From the NCBI RefSeq assembly GCF_937921625.1, contig NZ_CAKZTI010000025.1, positions 1 to 64,000 on the forward strand: DNA of 64,000 nucleotides, read 5' to 3'. Shown one piece after another: positions 26,281-34,650 of this stretch; position 1 is the stretch's first letter; every line of letters starts with the position of its first letter. The translations under genes and the position numbers were made by a program. The stretch comes from an uncultured Campylobacter sp. Its GTDB lineage: Bacteria; Campylobacterota; Campylobacteria; Campylobacterales; Campylobacteraceae. The notes beneath the pieces were generated by a model. That model did no database searches and had not been told where the DNA came from. It saw only the letters and a program-made list of their open reading frames with translations.

Positions 26281-27621
26281 ACATGCTAGCGAAATTTTGA
26301 TCTAAATTTTAACGCAGCTCGCCGTAGTAGTGGATTTTGAGACAAATTTGACTCGACGATACGACGAATTTTGTGCAAATTTTGCGCGGCGCGGCGACGA
26401 AATTTTGACCGTAAATTTAGTGCGCACGACGGCAAAATTTAAAACAAATCTAGTGCGGTGCAACTCGGCGGCAAAATTTGATGTAGATCCTGTCGGGCGT
26501 AGCACGGCGCGGCGGTAGAGCTTAACGCTGATATTACGCGATGCGGCTCCGCATGATACGGCTTAGCGACGGAATTTATCGACCGCCGGGCGCGGTTAAA
26601 TTTTGTGCCGCCCGACACGGCTTGGAATTTTCAGAATTTAATGCGGCGGCTCGGTGCGGTTAAATTTCGCGCTGTTTTAATTTAAGAGCATTTAAAATTT
26701 CATGCCGTTTTATTTAGGAGCGTTAGAATTTCATATCGCCGCATTACGGCACCTGCCGCGCGAAATTTTATCTCGGCGGCGATATTTCTAGCGCGGATAC
26801 GGTTCGGCGCGGCGCGCAGGCGAGATCCGACCGCCAAAGCCTAAATCCGCTTAAATTTAAAATTCCAAGCCCGCTCGGGTTAAATTTCAAACCTAGAGCC
26901 CGTTTAAGGCGAGTGCAGGGCGAGCATAAATACGCGCGCCGTCTAAACGGCGCATAGACGAGACGATTCGCCTCGTCCTATCGCGCCGGCGGACTTAGAT
27001 AATTTCAAATGCGGCGGCGATCCTGCTGCGATGCACTGCGACATGCTTTTGCAAATCTCGCGCTGAAATACTAATTTGCGACTTGTACTTCGGCAGCATG
27101 CCGCGACAAGTTTTTGCGAACGGCTCGTTTATGGCGGAGTAGCAGGGGCGGCACGGATCAAATATACCGCGGTTGCGCACGAGCGAAATTAATCCGTTTA
27201 TCTTATCCGTTCGTTTCCCGCGGACGCTTGCATGCGCTCTGCATTTATACGCGGCGCGATGCCGCATCCACGACGCAAAAAATGAAGCGGTCCGTGCGCG
27301 CGACGCAAAATACAGAGGCGCAAGATACAACAACGCAGGAAGCGACCGAGCGGTGCACGAAACGAGCCGCAAAGCGAAAGCGCCCTTAAATTTGCACTCT
27401 CGCAGGCCTTCAAAAATCGGCTTTTTTAAAATCTCCCCTACGCGCAGATCGCAAAATCAGCCTTTAAAATTTTTTCGCCTGCTCAAATTTTAAAATCGGC
27501 TCTTTAAAATTCTCCTCTGTGCGAGCTCTCGGAATTTCTCCTTTTTTTAAAATTTTAACGCACATTTAACTAAAAAATTCAATAATTTCAAATGTATATT
27601 TTACTTTTTAAAGGAGAACAT
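26281..27621. other. long gene-free region upstream of the TsdA-like gene
   Basis: 1.34 kb with no credible gene; short frames are scattered on both strands without ribosome sites. It is built from degenerate units containing AAATTT, e.g. CGGCAAAATTT at 26430 and 26470, and TTTAGGAGCGTTAGAATTTCAT near 26720. The last unit has a relative on the far side of the cytochrome gene (CAGGAGCGCTTAAATTTTATGCCG near 28886). TATATT near 27594 and AAGGAG at 27611-27616 serve the next gene. Confidence 0.65.
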
Positions 27622-28611
27622 ATGAGAAAAACCACCCTTGTTTTAGCGCTTCCGCTCTTTTTTACGCCCGTTTTAGGCTTTGATGTAGCCAAACTCAACG
27701 CCAAAAAAGCCGTGCCGTACGAGCAAAAGACGCAGGAATTTAGGCTGCCCGTAGGCATCGACGAAAACGGTGTCATAGACGAGGCAAAGCTCGGCGACTC
27801 GCCTTATGCAAAGACCGTCATCTACGGCGCGAAGCTCATCAACGAGACGACGAGATATCTCGGACCGCAGGCGAAGGATGAAAAAATGCGCTTTGCGGGC
27901 AACAACCTCTCCTGTTCGAGCTGCCATACGAGCGGCGGCGTCGTGCCCGATCAAAGCCCGTTCGTGGGTATCTACGCGAGATTTCCGCAGTATGTCGCGA
28001 GATCGGATCAGCTAGTCACGCTGCAAGACCGCATAAACGGCTGTTTTCAGCGCTCGATGGCGGGCAGAGCGATCCCTACGAACTCCAAAGAGATGCGCGC
28101 GATGATCGCCTACATGCACTGGCTCTCCGCAGGATATGAGGTCGGCGCCAAGCTAAAAGGTCAGGGGCTGCCGAAAGCGCAGTTTTTAGACCGCGCGGCG
28201 GATCCTAAAAAAGGAGGCGAAATTTACGCCGCAAAATGCGCCGCCTGCCACGGCGAAAACGGCGAAGGGATAAAAAACGAGGGGTTTGCTCAAAGCGGCG
28301 ATTACTACACATTCCCCGCGCTTTGGGGCGACGACAGCTACAATACGGGCGCCGGTATGTATAGGCTCATCGAAGGGGCGAGGTATGTCAAAGCCACTAT
28401 GCCTAAAGGAGACGCCTCGCTAAGCTGGGAGGAAGCTTTCGACGTGACGGCGTATATAAACTCAAAACCGCGCAAAATCAAACCCGATAGGAAGAAAGAT
28501 TTCCCCGATCTAGACGTCAAGCAGATGGATATGGACGTGGGGCCCTACAACGACGGATTTGACGAGAATGATCACCGCTTCGGCCCGTACAAGCGCATGA
28601 TCAAAAAATAA
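27622..28611 (+). CDS. tsdA: TsdA-like dihaem cytochrome c (thiosulfate dehydrogenase / tetrathionate reductase family)
   Basis: Periplasmic dihaem c-type cytochrome of 329 residues. Signal peptide MRKTTLVLALPLFFTPVLG; haem sites C98-S-S-C-H102 and C206-A-A-C-H210; between them RINGCFQRSMAGRAIP with C141, placed like the axial cysteine of TsdA, and further family segments IAYMHWLSAG and PALWGDDSYNTGAGM. TsdA enzymes interconvert thiosulfate and tetrathionate, and in C. jejuni act as a tetrathionate reductase. The substrate here is inferred from family; the role of C141 would decide it. ATG 27622 with AAGGAG upstream; the open frame continues ten codons further without support. It is a single-gene unit with its own terminator, flanked by repeats. 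Confidence 0.8.
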   Translation: MRKTTLVLALPLFFTPVLGFDVAKLNAKKAVPYEQKTQEFRLPVGIDENGVIDEAKLGDSPYAKTVIYGAKLINETTRYLGPQAKDEKMRFAGNNLSCSSCHTSGGVVPDQSPFVGIYARFPQYVARSDQLVTLQDRINGCFQRSMAGRAIPTNSKEMRAMIAYMHWLSAGYEVGAKLKGQGLPKAQFLDRAADPKKGGEIYAAKCAACHGENGEGIKNEGFAQSGDYYTFPALWGDDSYNTGAGMYRLIEGARYVKATMPKGDASLSWEEAFDVTAYINSKPRKIKPDRKKDFPDLDVKQMDMDVGPYNDGFDENDHRFGPYKRMIKK

Positions 28612-28618
28612 AATCAAA

Positions 28619-28644
28619 CGCCGTCCTTGCGACGGCGGAATTTT
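28619..28644 (+). terminator. intrinsic terminator of the TsdA-like gene
   Basis: CGCCGTC (28619-28625), loop CTTGC, GACGGCG (28631-28637), then GAATTTT. Seven perfect GC-rich pairs eight bases after the stop codon. Confidence 0.8.
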
Positions 28645-29415
28645 GACGTAAATTTGTCACGGCTTAGCAGCGAAATTTCTACATAAAATTTAATGCGGCT
28701 CAATAGCAAATTTAGTGCGACGCGGCACAGAATTTGATACAAATAGCGTGATGCGGCACAGATCTTAAAGCATTCTGCTCGGCGCAGCGCAGAACGGCTC
28801 GGGATTTAATGCGGTTGCGACAGCTAAGCGCGATTGAATTTCGTGCCGCTTTAATTAAATTTCAAGCTGCCGTATTCAGGAGCGCTTAAATTTTATGCCG
28901 TTTTATTCAAATGCGGCCAATTTTGCGCTGTTATACTACGATGTCTGCTGCGCCGCGCACTGCTCGCGGTTTAAAATTCCGCTTCGGAATTTTAAAGCTC
29001 ATCGCGCAATTCATCTAGGTTTCGTCGCAAAAGCTCTAGCACAAACGCCGCCCGCGGTAGAAATTTTATCGTGAAATTTTAAAATTTTACGCCGAGGCTT
29101 TCAAACCCTGCGCTGCCTGCCTCTTGATACAGCCACGCTAAAAATTTAACCAAATACGACGAACAAGGCGAGTGTAACGAACACAGCCGACGCCGCATAG
29201 CGACACGCGACGAACCAAAAAGCGCGTGGCTCAATTCGCAAACGCGATAAATTTTAAAATTTTACCGCGCCAGAAGCCTTGATGCAAACACGATAAATTT
29301 TATGTTTTAGTGCGCCTTTGAGCCTAGTCGCATCAAATAGATTTTAAACGAAATTTCAACGCCGACGCGCTATTTTATATTTTTATAAAGACTATTTTAG
29401 TAAAATCAGAGCTTT
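28645..29415. other. gene-free region upstream of the aryl polyene cluster
   Basis: About 770 bases of degenerate AAATTT-bearing units, including relatives of units upstream of the TsdA-like gene. The last 60 bases are AT-rich, with TAAAAT at about 29401 that may be the -10 of the cluster promoter. Confidence 0.6.
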
Positions 29416-29958
29416 ATGAGCGAGATAAAAATTTTAATCACCGACGAGGATCTGTGCGCTCCGCGGCGGCTTTTGAGCAGGCGCGATAAGAAGCTGGCGC
29501 GCGCGCGAGCCCATCTGCGCGAGTTTCGCGTTTCGCGGGCGCTTAAGGCGCGCTTTAAAAAACGCGGCAAATTTTGCATCTCGCACAAAAGCGCGGATGG
29601 CAAAACGATCGTCACCGTGGGTTTTGCGAGGCAAAAATTCGGACTCGATCTTGAAATTTTAAAACCGCGGAATTTTGCCGCAGCGAGCGAGTTTTGTTTC
29701 AACGCCTTTGAGCGCGAGCTTTTAGCGGCGGCGGACGAGAGCAAAAAGACGCTCGTTTTTTATAAAATTTACACGATCAAAGAGGCGCTGATTAAGGTGC
29801 GAAGCCTGGGTTTTTACGCGCTTGCTCGCGTGGGGCTGGCGCGCGGCGCGGAGGGAGAGGTTCTGGCGCTTGATGAGCGCGGCAGGGCGTGGCACTACAA
29901 GAGCTATATTTTGGAGGGCGAAATTTTGATTTCGCTCGTTTTTAGGGAGAATTTTTGA
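29416..29958 (+). CDS. 4'-phosphopantetheinyl transferase of the aryl polyene cluster
   Basis: Transfers phosphopantetheine from CoA to the serine of acyl carrier proteins. 180 residues, Sfp/AcpT-like: FGLDLEIL holds the Mg-binding aspartate, and FCFNAFERELL plus YKIYTIKEALIKV corresponds to the second motif (W/F-x-x-KEA-x-x-K). Its targets are presumably the two carrier proteins encoded further on. First gene of the cluster, ATG 29416 with a poor ribosome site; the next gene starts inside its stop codon region. Confidence 0.88.
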   Translation: MSEIKILITDEDLCAPRRLLSRRDKKLARARAHLREFRVSRALKARFKKRGKFCISHKSADGKTIVTVGFARQKFGLDLEILKPRNFAAASEFCFNAFERELLAAADESKKTLVFYKIYTIKEALIKVRSLGFYALARVGLARGAEGEVLALDERGRAWHYKSYILEGEILISLVFRENF

Positions 29959-30371
29959 GACCTGTTTATCGTTTTTACGCTATTTCTAAAACGGCTTTCA
30001 TTCTGCTTTGCGCCGCGTTTTTTATAGACGGATGCGCGCGCAAAGCGCCTGAGCAGATAGCGGAATTTAGCCAAAAGCAGTTCATCCTGACGGACGAGCT
30101 CGGCGTAAAAAGCAGAGCCCTAATCTCAAAAATTTCGCCCGCAAGCGGCGAAGATGGCCGCTACAAGCTCGTCTGGCTCGATATGCTAGGCGCGCCGATC
30201 GCACGCAAAATTTTATCGATCAAAGGCGGCGAGGCTAAATTTCGCAACGACGGCTTCCTGCCGCCCGATTCGCAAAGCGAGCGAGTATTTTTAGCCCTGC
30301 TTGAGAATGCGGATAAACCGAATTTCACCATAAACGCAAAGGGGCGCCGATATGACGCAATATCTAAGTAG
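29955..30371 (+). CDS. aryl polyene cluster lipoprotein (DUF3261-like)
   Basis: 138-residue lipoprotein: N-terminal hydrophobic stretch ending in a lipobox-like FIDGC, cysteine at about residue 27. The remainder (RYKLVWLDMLGAPIARKILS and the final GFLPP region) fits the small DUF3261 lipoproteins that accompany aryl polyene clusters; it is shorter than most. Likely outer-membrane, of unknown exact role in moving or anchoring the polyene lipid. TTG at 29955, overlapping the transferase stop by four bases, with AGGGAGA upstream. Confidence 0.72.
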   Translation: MRPVYRFYAISKTAFILLCAAFFIDGCARKAPEQIAEFSQKQFILTDELGVKSRALISKISPASGEDGRYKLVWLDMLGAPIARKILSIKGGEAKFRNDGFLPPDSQSERVFLALLENADKPNFTINAKGRRYDAISK

Positions 30372-31842
30372 CCCCGGGCTCATCTGTGCGGGCGCAAACA
30401 GCGCCGCAGAGCTTTTTAGCGCGCTGTGCGAAAAAAGATCCTCGCTGCGAAAGCTTGATGTCTGCGGTAAAAATTTCATCTTCGGGCGCGTGGATACGCC
30501 GCTGCCGCAGATCAAAGATCGCGCCTACGCCACGCGCACGAACGCTCTGGCGCTTTATGCCTGCCTCGGCGTGCACGGACAGATCGAGCAAGCCGTGAAA
30601 AAATTCGGCGCGCACCGCATAGGCGTGGTATTTGCGACCACCAACACCGGCGTGCAGGAAAACTATGCGGAATTTTTCGCCTGCGGCAAAGACGCGGGAA
30701 ATTTTATCTCGCAAGACGGCGAGAGCTCCGCGCCGTGCAGTGAAATTTCCACTGCAAACGGCGAAAATTTCGCCAAAATTTCAAGAGACGCAAACGATAA
30801 ATTTAAAAACTTCTGCTTCGAACGCAACTCCCACGCAAACCCCGCAAATTTTATCCGCGAACACTTCGGGCTAAAATCCGTCGCGATCGGAGTTTCGAGT
30901 GCGTGTACCAGCGGAAACAAGGCTCTCATTGAAGCTTCGCGCCTCATTTCTTGCGGACTTTGCGACGCGGTCGTATTTGGCGGCGCCGACGCATTAGACG
31001 AGCTTACGCTGCAGGGCTTTAGCGCGCTTGAAATTTTAAGCGAGCAGCCGCTAAAGCCGTTTTCAGAGGCGCGATCAGGTACAAATCTAGGCGAGGGAGC
31101 CTGCGCATTCGTGCTCTCGCGCGAACGCATAAGCGACGTCGCGTTTTTGGCTCACGCCGCAAACTCCGACGCCTACCACATCACCAAGCCCGATCCCGGC
31201 GCGCGCATGCAGATCGCGGCGATCAAAACCGCGCTAAAATCGGCTCAGCTGCAAAGCGTGGATTACGTAAATCTACACGGCACGGGCACTGCGGCCAACG
31301 ACGCGATGGAAGCCTTGGCTATGAGCGCCGCTCTACCCTTAGCGCCCGCAAGCTCGTCCAAATGGGCGATTGGACACACCCTGGGTGCAGCGGGGGCGAT
31401 CGAGCTTGCCGTGTGCTACGAGGCGATCAGACAGGGCGTGATCCCGCCGAATTTTACGAATGATAAAATTTGGCGCGGCTCGGAGATTGAAATTTTATAT
31501 GACATGCAGGCGCGGCACGGCGAGCGAAACGATGAAATTTTAAACGCCGCGAACGATCAAATTTTATGCAGCTCGGGAGGTGAAATTCTGCAAAATGCGC
31601 AGGGTGAAATTTCAAAAAGCGGCACGAATAAAATTTTGGCTGCGTCTAAAGCTTTGCAAGGCACGGACGATAAAATTTTAAAATACGCCGCGGATCAAAC
31701 TTCACAAATGAGCGAAATTCCAGCAGCGCTGTCTAAATTTAATCTCGCGTGCGAAGCAAAAAAAGCGCGCGTAGATACCGCGATGAATCTAAGCTTTGCT
31801 TTCGGCGGCGACAACGCCGTAACCATAATAGGACGCGTATGA
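30352..31842 (+). CDS. apeO: aryl polyene beta-ketoacyl-ACP synthase (ApeO-like)
   Basis: Condensing enzyme that would extend the polyene chain together with the chain-length factor. The Cys-His-His triad is complete: C185 in VSSACTSG, H309 in NLHGTGT, H342 in IGHTLGAAG. At 496 residues it is about 100 longer than its relatives. The excess is an Asn/Gly/Ser-rich insert at about residues 386-475 with repeated DEIL/QIL/GEIL/KIL steps coded by AAATTTT words; it sits before the C-terminal strand ending in MNLSFAFGGDNAV. A smaller expansion lies near residues 118-158. Overlaps its neighbours on both sides. Confidence 0.88.
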   Translation: MTQYLSSPGLICAGANSAAELFSALCEKRSSLRKLDVCGKNFIFGRVDTPLPQIKDRAYATRTNALALYACLGVHGQIEQAVKKFGAHRIGVVFATTNTGVQENYAEFFACGKDAGNFISQDGESSAPCSEISTANGENFAKISRDANDKFKNFCFERNSHANPANFIREHFGLKSVAIGVSSACTSGNKALIEASRLISCGLCDAVVFGGADALDELTLQGFSALEILSEQPLKPFSEARSGTNLGEGACAFVLSRERISDVAFLAHAANSDAYHITKPDPGARMQIAAIKTALKSAQLQSVDYVNLHGTGTAANDAMEALAMSAALPLAPASSSKWAIGHTLGAAGAIELAVCYEAIRQGVIPPNFTNDKIWRGSEIEILYDMQARHGERNDEILNAANDQILCSSGGEILQNAQGEISKSGTNKILAASKALQGTDDKILKYAADQTSQMSEIPAALSKFNLACEAKKARVDTAMNLSFAFGGDNAVTIIGRV

Positions 31843-32267
31843 AAGCCTCTAGCATCCTACCGCAGAGCGGATATATGGTCTTCGCGGATGAAATTTTAGA
31901 GGTTAGCGACGAGTATGCAAGCTGCGCGTTTAGCGTTAAAGAGGACTCGCCGTTTACCGAAGACGGCAAGCTCGGCAGCTACGCGTATATGGAGATAATG
32001 GCGCAGTGCATCGGTGTGTATTCGGGCTACCGAAATGACGGCGAAGCGAGGCTTGGGTTTTTGCTGGGCGTGCGGAACCTCGATATTTCGCGCGTAAGCC
32101 TGAAGGTGGGCGAGCGCGTGATCGCGACGGCGAGGCAGAGCGTAAGCGACGGCGAGGGATTATATATCTTTGACTGCGAGATCCGCTGCGGCGGCGAACA
32201 TATCGCAAGCGCCACGCTAAGCGTAATGCGCGCGAGCGACGAAATGCTAAAGAGTATAAATGGCTAA
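31839..32267 (+). CDS. apeP: aryl polyene hotdog-fold dehydratase (ApeP-like)
   Basis: 142-residue single hotdog domain resembling ApeP-type 3-hydroxyacyl-ACP dehydratases. The central helix AYMEIMAQCIGVYSGY matches the family (Glu in the place of the FabZ catalytic acid), and RLGFLLGVRNLDI follows. The histidine usual in FabZ/FabA is not evident in SPFTEDGKLGSY, so whether this subunit is catalytic alone is open. The open frame extends 30 codons upstream, but ATG 31839 overlaps the ketosynthase stop as ATGA and fits the domain start. Confidence 0.84.
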   Translation: MKASSILPQSGYMVFADEILEVSDEYASCAFSVKEDSPFTEDGKLGSYAYMEIMAQCIGVYSGYRNDGEARLGFLLGVRNLDISRVSLKVGERVIATARQSVSDGEGLYIFDCEIRCGGEHIASATLSVMRASDEMLKSING

Positions 32268-32994
32268 GAGAATTTTAATTACCGGAGCAAGCGGCGGTAT
32301 CGGCGAGGCGTGCGCATTAAATTTAGCGCAAAAGGGCTACGGCTTGGCACTAAACGGGCGCAACGAAGCAAAGCTTAATGACGTGGCGAGGCGCTGCTTG
32401 GACGCGGGCGCGGCGGAAGTTCAAATTTTAAAATTTGACGTCGCAGATACCGCTGCGGCGCAGAAGCGGATCGAAGCAGATATAGAGGCAAACGGCGCAT
32501 ACTGGGGCATCGTGCTAAACGCTGGCATCACGCGAGATAACTCCTTCGTGTGGTTTGAGCGCGAGGATTGGCAAAGCGTGATAGATACGAATTTAGGCGG
32601 GTTTTATAACGTCCTAAAGCCCGCGCTAATGCCGATGATCCGCGCCAAAAAGGGCGGGCGTATCGTGGTGATGAGCTCGGTTAGCGGAATTGCCGGCAAC
32701 CGCGGCCAGAGCAACTACGCCGCTAGCAAAGGAGGCCTAATCGCCGCGGCAAAATCGCTAGCGATAGAACTTGCAAGCCGCAAGATCACGGTAAACGTCG
32801 TGGCTCCCGGGCTCATCAAAACGGCGATGAGCGAAGGTATAAACGAAACCGCAAGCGAGCAAATTTTAAGCGCGATTCCGTTAGGCCGCATCGGCGAGCC
32901 GAGCGAGGTGGCGCATTTGGTGGAGTTTTTGCTAAGCGAAAATTCCGCATATATCACAAAAGAGGTTATTAAAATAGACGGTGGATTATGTTAA
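32260..32994 (+). CDS. apeQ: aryl polyene 3-ketoacyl-ACP reductase (ApeQ-like)
   Basis: Short-chain dehydrogenase that reduces the beta-keto group in each extension cycle. 244 residues; cofactor motif GASGGIG (9-15), NNAG-equivalent LNAGITRD, catalytic S140, Y153 and K157 in the FabG arrangement. Overlaps the dehydratase by eight bases and the next ketosynthase by seven. Confidence 0.9.
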   Translation: MAKRILITGASGGIGEACALNLAQKGYGLALNGRNEAKLNDVARRCLDAGAAEVQILKFDVADTAAAQKRIEADIEANGAYWGIVLNAGITRDNSFVWFEREDWQSVIDTNLGGFYNVLKPALMPMIRAKKGGRIVVMSSVSGIAGNRGQSNYAASKGGLIAAAKSLAIELASRKITVNVVAPGLIKTAMSEGINETASEQILSAIPLGRIGEPSEVAHLVEFLLSENSAYITKEVIKIDGGLC

Positions 32995-34217
32995 ATAGAG
33001 TAGTTATTACGGGTTTTGGCAACGTCTGTGCATTCGGACGGGACTGGGCAAGCATCAAGCAGAATTTGGCGCAGCAAAAAAGCGCCGTAGTTTATATGAG
33101 CGAATGGGATATCTTCGGCGAGGAGCTAAACACCAGGCTTGGTGCGCCGATACAAAACTACGCGCCGCCTGCGCACTGGAGCCGCAAAGATACCCGCTCG
33201 ATGGGCAAGGTAGCGATGTTTGGCGTAGATGCTGCGGGCGAAGCTCTGGCGGATGCGGGACTTTTAGATGATGAGCGCATAAAGGACGGTCGTATGGGCG
33301 TCGCAGCGGGTAGCTGTAGCGGCGATGCGAAGGCTACGGGCGAGGTCGTAGATATTTTGCATGGCAAGGATAGCACCTTCAACGCCAACTCATATGTTAA
33401 GATGATGCCTCACACCGTCGCTGCGAATATCGCGATCTACTACGGGCTAAAAGGCAGGCTCATCCCCACGAGCTCTGCGTGCACGAGCGCATCTCAAGCG
33501 ATCGGCTACTCCTATGAAGCGATAAAATTTGGCCTTGCGGATATGATGCTAGCAGGCGGCGCGGACGAGCTGCACCCAAGCCAGGCATTCGTATTTGATA
33601 AGCTCTACGCGACAAGCTGCAAAAACGACACCCCTACTCTCAGCCCTGCGCCTTTTGATATAGCGCGTGATGGGCTGGTTTTAGGCGAAGGTGGCGCTAT
33701 GTTTGTGCTAGAAAGCCTCGGGAGTGCGCTTGCGCGCGGCGCTAAAATTTACGCCGAGATAGTGGGCTTCGGCACGACCTGCGACGGCACACATATTACC
33801 CGCCCGCAGAGCGAGACTATGCGCGCGGCGATGCAGTTGGCGCTCAAAGACGCCGCCATCTCGCCGGATCTCATCGGGCATGTAAACGCCCACGCTACGG
33901 CGACCAGACAGGGCGACGTCGCAGAATCTATGGCGACGCATGAAATTTTCGGCTCGCAAACGCCCGTGAGCTCCTACAAAGGCTATTTGGGTCATACTTT
34001 GGGCGCGTGCGGGGCGCTAGAAAGCTTCATCTCGGTGATGATGATGAACGAGGGGCTATTCTATCCGAATCTAAATTTACGTGATATCGATCCGCAGTGC
34101 GCACCGCTTAGATATCTCACGCAGCCGCAGGAGATAAAGACGGACTATGTTATGAATAACAACTTCGCTTTCGGCGGCGTAAACACATCTTTGATTTTTA
34201 AAAAATTTATCGACTAA
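32988..34217 (+). CDS. apeR: aryl polyene second ketosynthase, FabF-like (ApeR-like)
   Basis: 409-residue ketosynthase with C165 in TSSACTSAS, H302 in NAHATATRQGD and H336 in LGHTLGACGAL. Motifs are intact and the length is normal, with no low-complexity insert, unlike the first ketosynthase. In studied aryl polyene systems a second ketosynthase of this type is thought to act at initiation or in supplying precursors; the exact step here is inferred. Confidence 0.88.
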   Translation: MLNRVVITGFGNVCAFGRDWASIKQNLAQQKSAVVYMSEWDIFGEELNTRLGAPIQNYAPPAHWSRKDTRSMGKVAMFGVDAAGEALADAGLLDDERIKDGRMGVAAGSCSGDAKATGEVVDILHGKDSTFNANSYVKMMPHTVAANIAIYYGLKGRLIPTSSACTSASQAIGYSYEAIKFGLADMMLAGGADELHPSQAFVFDKLYATSCKNDTPTLSPAPFDIARDGLVLGEGGAMFVLESLGSALARGAKIYAEIVGFGTTCDGTHITRPQSETMRAAMQLALKDAAISPDLIGHVNAHATATRQGDVAESMATHEIFGSQTPVSSYKGYLGHTLGACGALESFISVMMMNEGLFYPNLNLRDIDPQCAPLRYLTQPQEIKTDYVMNNNFAFGGVNTSLIFKKFID

Positions 34218-34227
34218 AGGAGAAAAA

Positions 34228-34650
34228 ATGAAAAAATTTCTATTTTTCGTAGTTGCGACGCTTTTTGTCGCTAATTCGGCTTATGCCAAAAACGATATCG
34301 TGCGCTTCCCGATCGCTGCGGCACTCGCAGAGCCAGACGCTAAAGCCAAGCTTGATCCGAACATAAAATTCTACTTCGGTAACAAATCCGCAGGCAGAAA
34401 GATCACGCAGCAGCTAAGCTCGAATAAAAAAGCAAACGGTGTTGGCAAGAGCGATCAAGCCGCATGCAACCGTGCGTTTTTATCGGCGCTGCTTAGTTTT
34501 CAAGATCGCGCCAAAAAAGAGGGCGGCAATAAGGTCGTCAATATCACGAGCTACTATTACAAAAACGTTTTCGTGAGCGACAAAGAGTTTGAATGCGGCG
34601 TAGGCACGATAATGAGCGGTGTCACACTAAGAGGCTACATTGCAAAATAA
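34228..34650 (+). CDS. small periplasmic protein of the aryl polyene cluster
   Basis: 140 residues with a clean signal peptide (MKKFLFFVVATLFVANSAYA). The mature domain has two cysteines (SDQAACNRAF and EFECGVG) that could form a disulphide and a GGNKVVNITSYYY segment recalling small periplasmic proteins of the DUF4156/YbjQ-like kind. Homologues in these clusters are sometimes labelled 'excinuclease', which the sequence does not support. Good AAAGGAG ribosome site. Function unknown. Confidence 0.78.
   Translation: MKKFLFFVVATLFVANSAYAKNDIVRFPIAAALAEPDAKAKLDPNIKFYFGNKSAGRKITQQLSSNKKANGVGKSDQAACNRAFLSALLSFQDRAKKEGGNKVVNITSYYYKNVFVSDKEFECGVGTIMSGVTLRGYIAK

Noticed and set aside
26281..27591. 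tRNA or small RNA genes in the long intergenic regions
   Set aside because: No cloverleaf with a T-arm sequence or CCA end was found by eye; a covariance search would be needed to exclude less obvious RNAs.
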